From: Lysobacter sp. K5869 | GTDB taxonomy: Bacteria > Pseudomonadota > Gammaproteobacteria > Xanthomonadales > Xanthomonadaceae | DNA: 64,000 bases | Assembly (NCBI RefSeq): GCF_018847975.1 | Contig: NZ_CP072597.1 | Location: 3,449,001-3,513,000, forward strand | Direction of reading: 5' to 3' | Shown here: positions 62,416-64,000 of the stretch, piece by piece | How positions within the stretch are numbered: position 1 is the first letter of the stretch | How the letters are laid out: every line of letters begins with the position of its first letter | The notes under the pieces: generated by a model | The model's input: the letters and a program-made list of their open reading frames with translations, nothing else | The model's database searches: none | What the model was told of the DNA's origin: nothing | Translations under genes and position numbers: made by a program

Positions 62416-63302
62416 CAGTCGCGGTAACGCTTGAGCAGGTCGGCGTAGGCGTCGATGCGGCGGTCGCGCAGGAACGGCCAGATCCGCCGCACGTGCTCGC
62501 TGCGGCCCAGATCGACCTCGGCCATGACGATTTCCGGTTCGGCGGTCTTGGCCTCGGCCAGATACTCGCCCTGCGGCCCGAGCACGTGGCTGGACCCCCA
62601 GAACTGGATGCCCGACGCGCCGAGCGGCGAGGCCTCGAAACCGACGCGATTGACGCTCAGCACCGGCAGCCCGTTGGCGACCGCGTGGCCGCGATGGCTG
62701 AGGATCCATGCATTGCGCTGTCGGTCCTTCTCGTCCTGCGCATCGTCCGGGTCCCAACCGATCGCGGTCGGATACAACAGCAATTCCGCGCCGGCCAGCG
62801 CCATCAGCCGCGCGCCTTCGGGATACCACTGGTCCCAGCACACCAGCACGCCGAGGCGGCCGACCGAGGTCTGGATCGGCTCGAAGCCGATATCGCCCGG
62901 CGTGAAGTAGAACTTCTCGTAGAACCCCGGATCGTCGGGGATGTGCATCTTGCGGTACTTGCCGGCGATGGAACCGTCGGTTTCGTAGACCACCGCGGTG
63001 TTGTGGTACAGCCCGGCCGCGCGGCGCTCGAACAGCGAGCTGACCAGGACGATGCCGTGCTGCTTGGCGAGCGCGCCGAGGCGCTGCGTGCTCGGGCCCG
63101 GAATCGTTTCGGCCAGATCGAATTCGCTGACCGACTCGTGCTGGCAGAAGTACGGGCCGTTGTGCAGTTCCTGCAACAGCACCAGTTTGGCGCCTTGCCG
63201 GGCGGCCTCGCCGACGCGCTGCTCGATGTTGGCCAGATTGGCCTCGCGCGAGCCGTGGTCGCGGTCCTGGATCAGGGCGACGGGGAGGGTGGTCTTCTTC
63301 AT
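62415..63302 (-). CDS. aguB: N-carbamoylputrescine amidase (295 aa)
   Basis: Carbon-nitrogen hydrolase (nitrilase superfamily) that turns N-carbamoylputrescine into putrescine. The catalytic triad is visible: Glu in LVLLQELHNGPYFCQ, Lys in KYRKMHIPDDPGFYEKFYF and Cys in GVLVCWDQWYPEGARLMAL. The sequence follows bacterial AguB closely. Together with the partial agmatine deiminase gene upstream it forms the agmatine-to-putrescine route; 520 bp of repeats lie between the two. Confidence 0.95.
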   Translation of the reverse strand: MKKTTLPVALIQDRDHGSREANLANIEQRVGEAARQGAKLVLLQELHNGPYFCQHESVSEFDLAETIPGPSTQRLGALAKQHGIVLVSSLFERRAAGLYHNTAVVYETDGSIAGKYRKMHIPDDPGFYEKFYFTPGDIGFEPIQTSVGRLGVLVCWDQWYPEGARLMALAGAELLLYPTAIGWDPDDAQDEKDRQRNAWILSHRGHAVANGLPVLSVNRVGFEASPLGASGIQFWGSSHVLGPQGEYLAEAKTAEPEIVMAEVDLGRSEHVRRIWPFLRDRRIDAYADLLKRYRD

Positions 63303-63820
63303 CGGGGGCACGGGTCCGGCTGTGGGGCGTGGGCCTATTGTAGGACCGCGCCGTGACGGGAGGCGCTGCGGGCGGCAGCGTCGTGGAGATCGGGGCGGAA
63401 GGGGCGGAACCAAACCCGCGCGGCTTCGGATGAGGTTCCCGCGCACCGCCATGGGCTTGAGCGGGCTTGCTCTCACCCGTCATTCCGGCGAAAGCCGGAA
63501 TCCATTTTGCTGTTGCCTTGCTGCGGCGAGCATGGCGAGCAAAATCAAAATGGATTCCGGCTTTCGCCGGAATGACGGGGTCAGAGAGGCGATGCGGGCT
63601 GTGAGGTCGCGCGGATCGCGCGGGTCGAGCGCCGGCGAACTCGGCGAATGGCAAACAGCAAACAGCGAACAGCGAACAGCGAATGCGGCAATCGCAACGA
63701 ACCGCACGTGCGAGGACGAGTCGCGCGCCGGCAAGAGCCACGTGCGAGGACGAGTCGCGCGCGGCAAGACCCGCGCGCAAGGAACGGCGCGAAGCGCAAC
63801 CGCGCCTCGCGCCGAGCGGT
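63303..63820. repeat. Repeat-filled gap between aguA and aguB
   Basis: No gene. An inverted pair of family B REP units at 63477-63509 and 63546-63578, then short tandem CGAACAG-type units (63651-63685), and a direct duplication of a 34-bp unit at 63705-63738 and 63739-63771 (core GTGCGAGGACGAGTCGCGCG). Confidence 0.8.
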
Positions 63821-64000
63821 TTACGCCACCACGCCCCGCGGCAACTGCATGGTCACGCAATGCAGGCTGCCGTTCTGCCAGATCAGCGACCGGCATGGCA
63901 CCGCGACGATCTCGCGGTCCGGGAAGGCCTGCGCCAGCACCGCCTGCGCGGCCGCGTCGGCGGCGTCGCCGTAGGCCGGCATCAGCACCGCGCCGTCGAC
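63821..64000 (-). CDS. aguA: Agmatine deiminase, C-terminal end only
   Basis: The last 59 codons of the gene, read from the window edge: VDGAVLMPAYGDAADAAAQA ... CRSLIWQNGSLHCVTMQLPRG, ending TAA at 63821. NGSLHCVTMQ holds the catalytic cysteine of agmatine deiminases (agmatine to N-carbamoylputrescine). The product is the substrate of AguB, encoded next on the same strand. The N-terminal part lies beyond the window. Confidence 0.9.
   Translation of the reverse strand, partial: VDGAVLMPAYGDAADAAAQAVLAQAFPDREIVAVPCRSLIWQNGSLHCVTMQLPRGVVA

Overview
This 64 kb window is a very GC-rich chromosomal segment of a gammaproteobacterium of the Xanthomonadaceae, most likely Lysobacter. The grounds are codon use, dense intergenic palindromic (REP-like) repeats, Xanthomonas-like conserved neighbours, and two proteins with a C-terminal module resembling the Xanthomonadales type IV secretion effector signal (XVIPCD). 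Genus is an inference from the proteins; no rRNA or marker search was possible.

Layout. 1-5.9 kb: partial patatin-like phospholipase, conserved hypothetical proteins, a PHA-system protein, an FHA protein and the msrPQ methionine sulfoxide reductase pair. 6.0-10.9 kb: serC-pheA-hisC-aroA, an aromatic amino acid/serine operon with stop-start overlaps, closed by a terminator. 11-14.6 kb: two TonB-like genes, serS and a small membrane protein. 14.8-16.5 kb: azoR and a divergent LysR regulator. 16.6-18.15 kb: a tRNA-Ser(UGA) gene split in its anticodon loop by a 1.46 kb insert flanked by a 9-bp direct repeat. The insert carries its own complete tRNA-Ser(UGA) and a trypsin-like protease gene. 18.3-23.3 kb: two tandem immunity-toxin pairs, each a 115-aa protein followed by a zeta-type kinase toxin with a probable XVIPCD and a glutamine-rich tail. 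23.5-24.5 kb: a saccharopine dehydrogenase-like protein.

24.5-32.5 kb is a ten-gene run on the minus strand. It starts with hvfX-hvfA-hvfB-hvfC (DoxX membrane protein, RiPP precursor, MNIO/DUF692 enzyme and DUF2063 partner). It continues with a ferric-reductase-like membrane protein coupled by a GTGA overlap, Ohr, an alpha/beta hydrolase, a TlpA-like thioredoxin and an OmpR-type two-component system. The precursor peptide has four EGKCG motifs, two on each side of a canonical EF-hand pair, which makes it the most unusual small protein here.

32.8-37 kb: LysE exporter, a divergent LysR gene broken by an in-frame TAG, a DUF4180 protein, a PEP-mutase-family enzyme and a UvrY/GacA response regulator. 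37.5-46.6 kb: rne (with terminator), rluC, a hypothetical protein, a TonB-like lipoprotein, phhB, nfuA and a proline-rich transmembrane repetitive protein. 47.1-48 kb: two c-type cytochromes. 48.3-56.2 kb: an RND efflux operon of one adaptor and two permeases. 56.6-64 kb: TraB-family protein, TetR/GST divergent pair around a palindromic operator, TetR-alpha/beta hydrolase pair, GNAT, and aguB with partial aguA (agmatine to putrescine).

Intergenic space is filled by at least three families of palindromic repeats plus short tandem repeats. Large open frames antisense to rne, the RND permeases and the toxin genes are codon-bias shadows and are not annotated.
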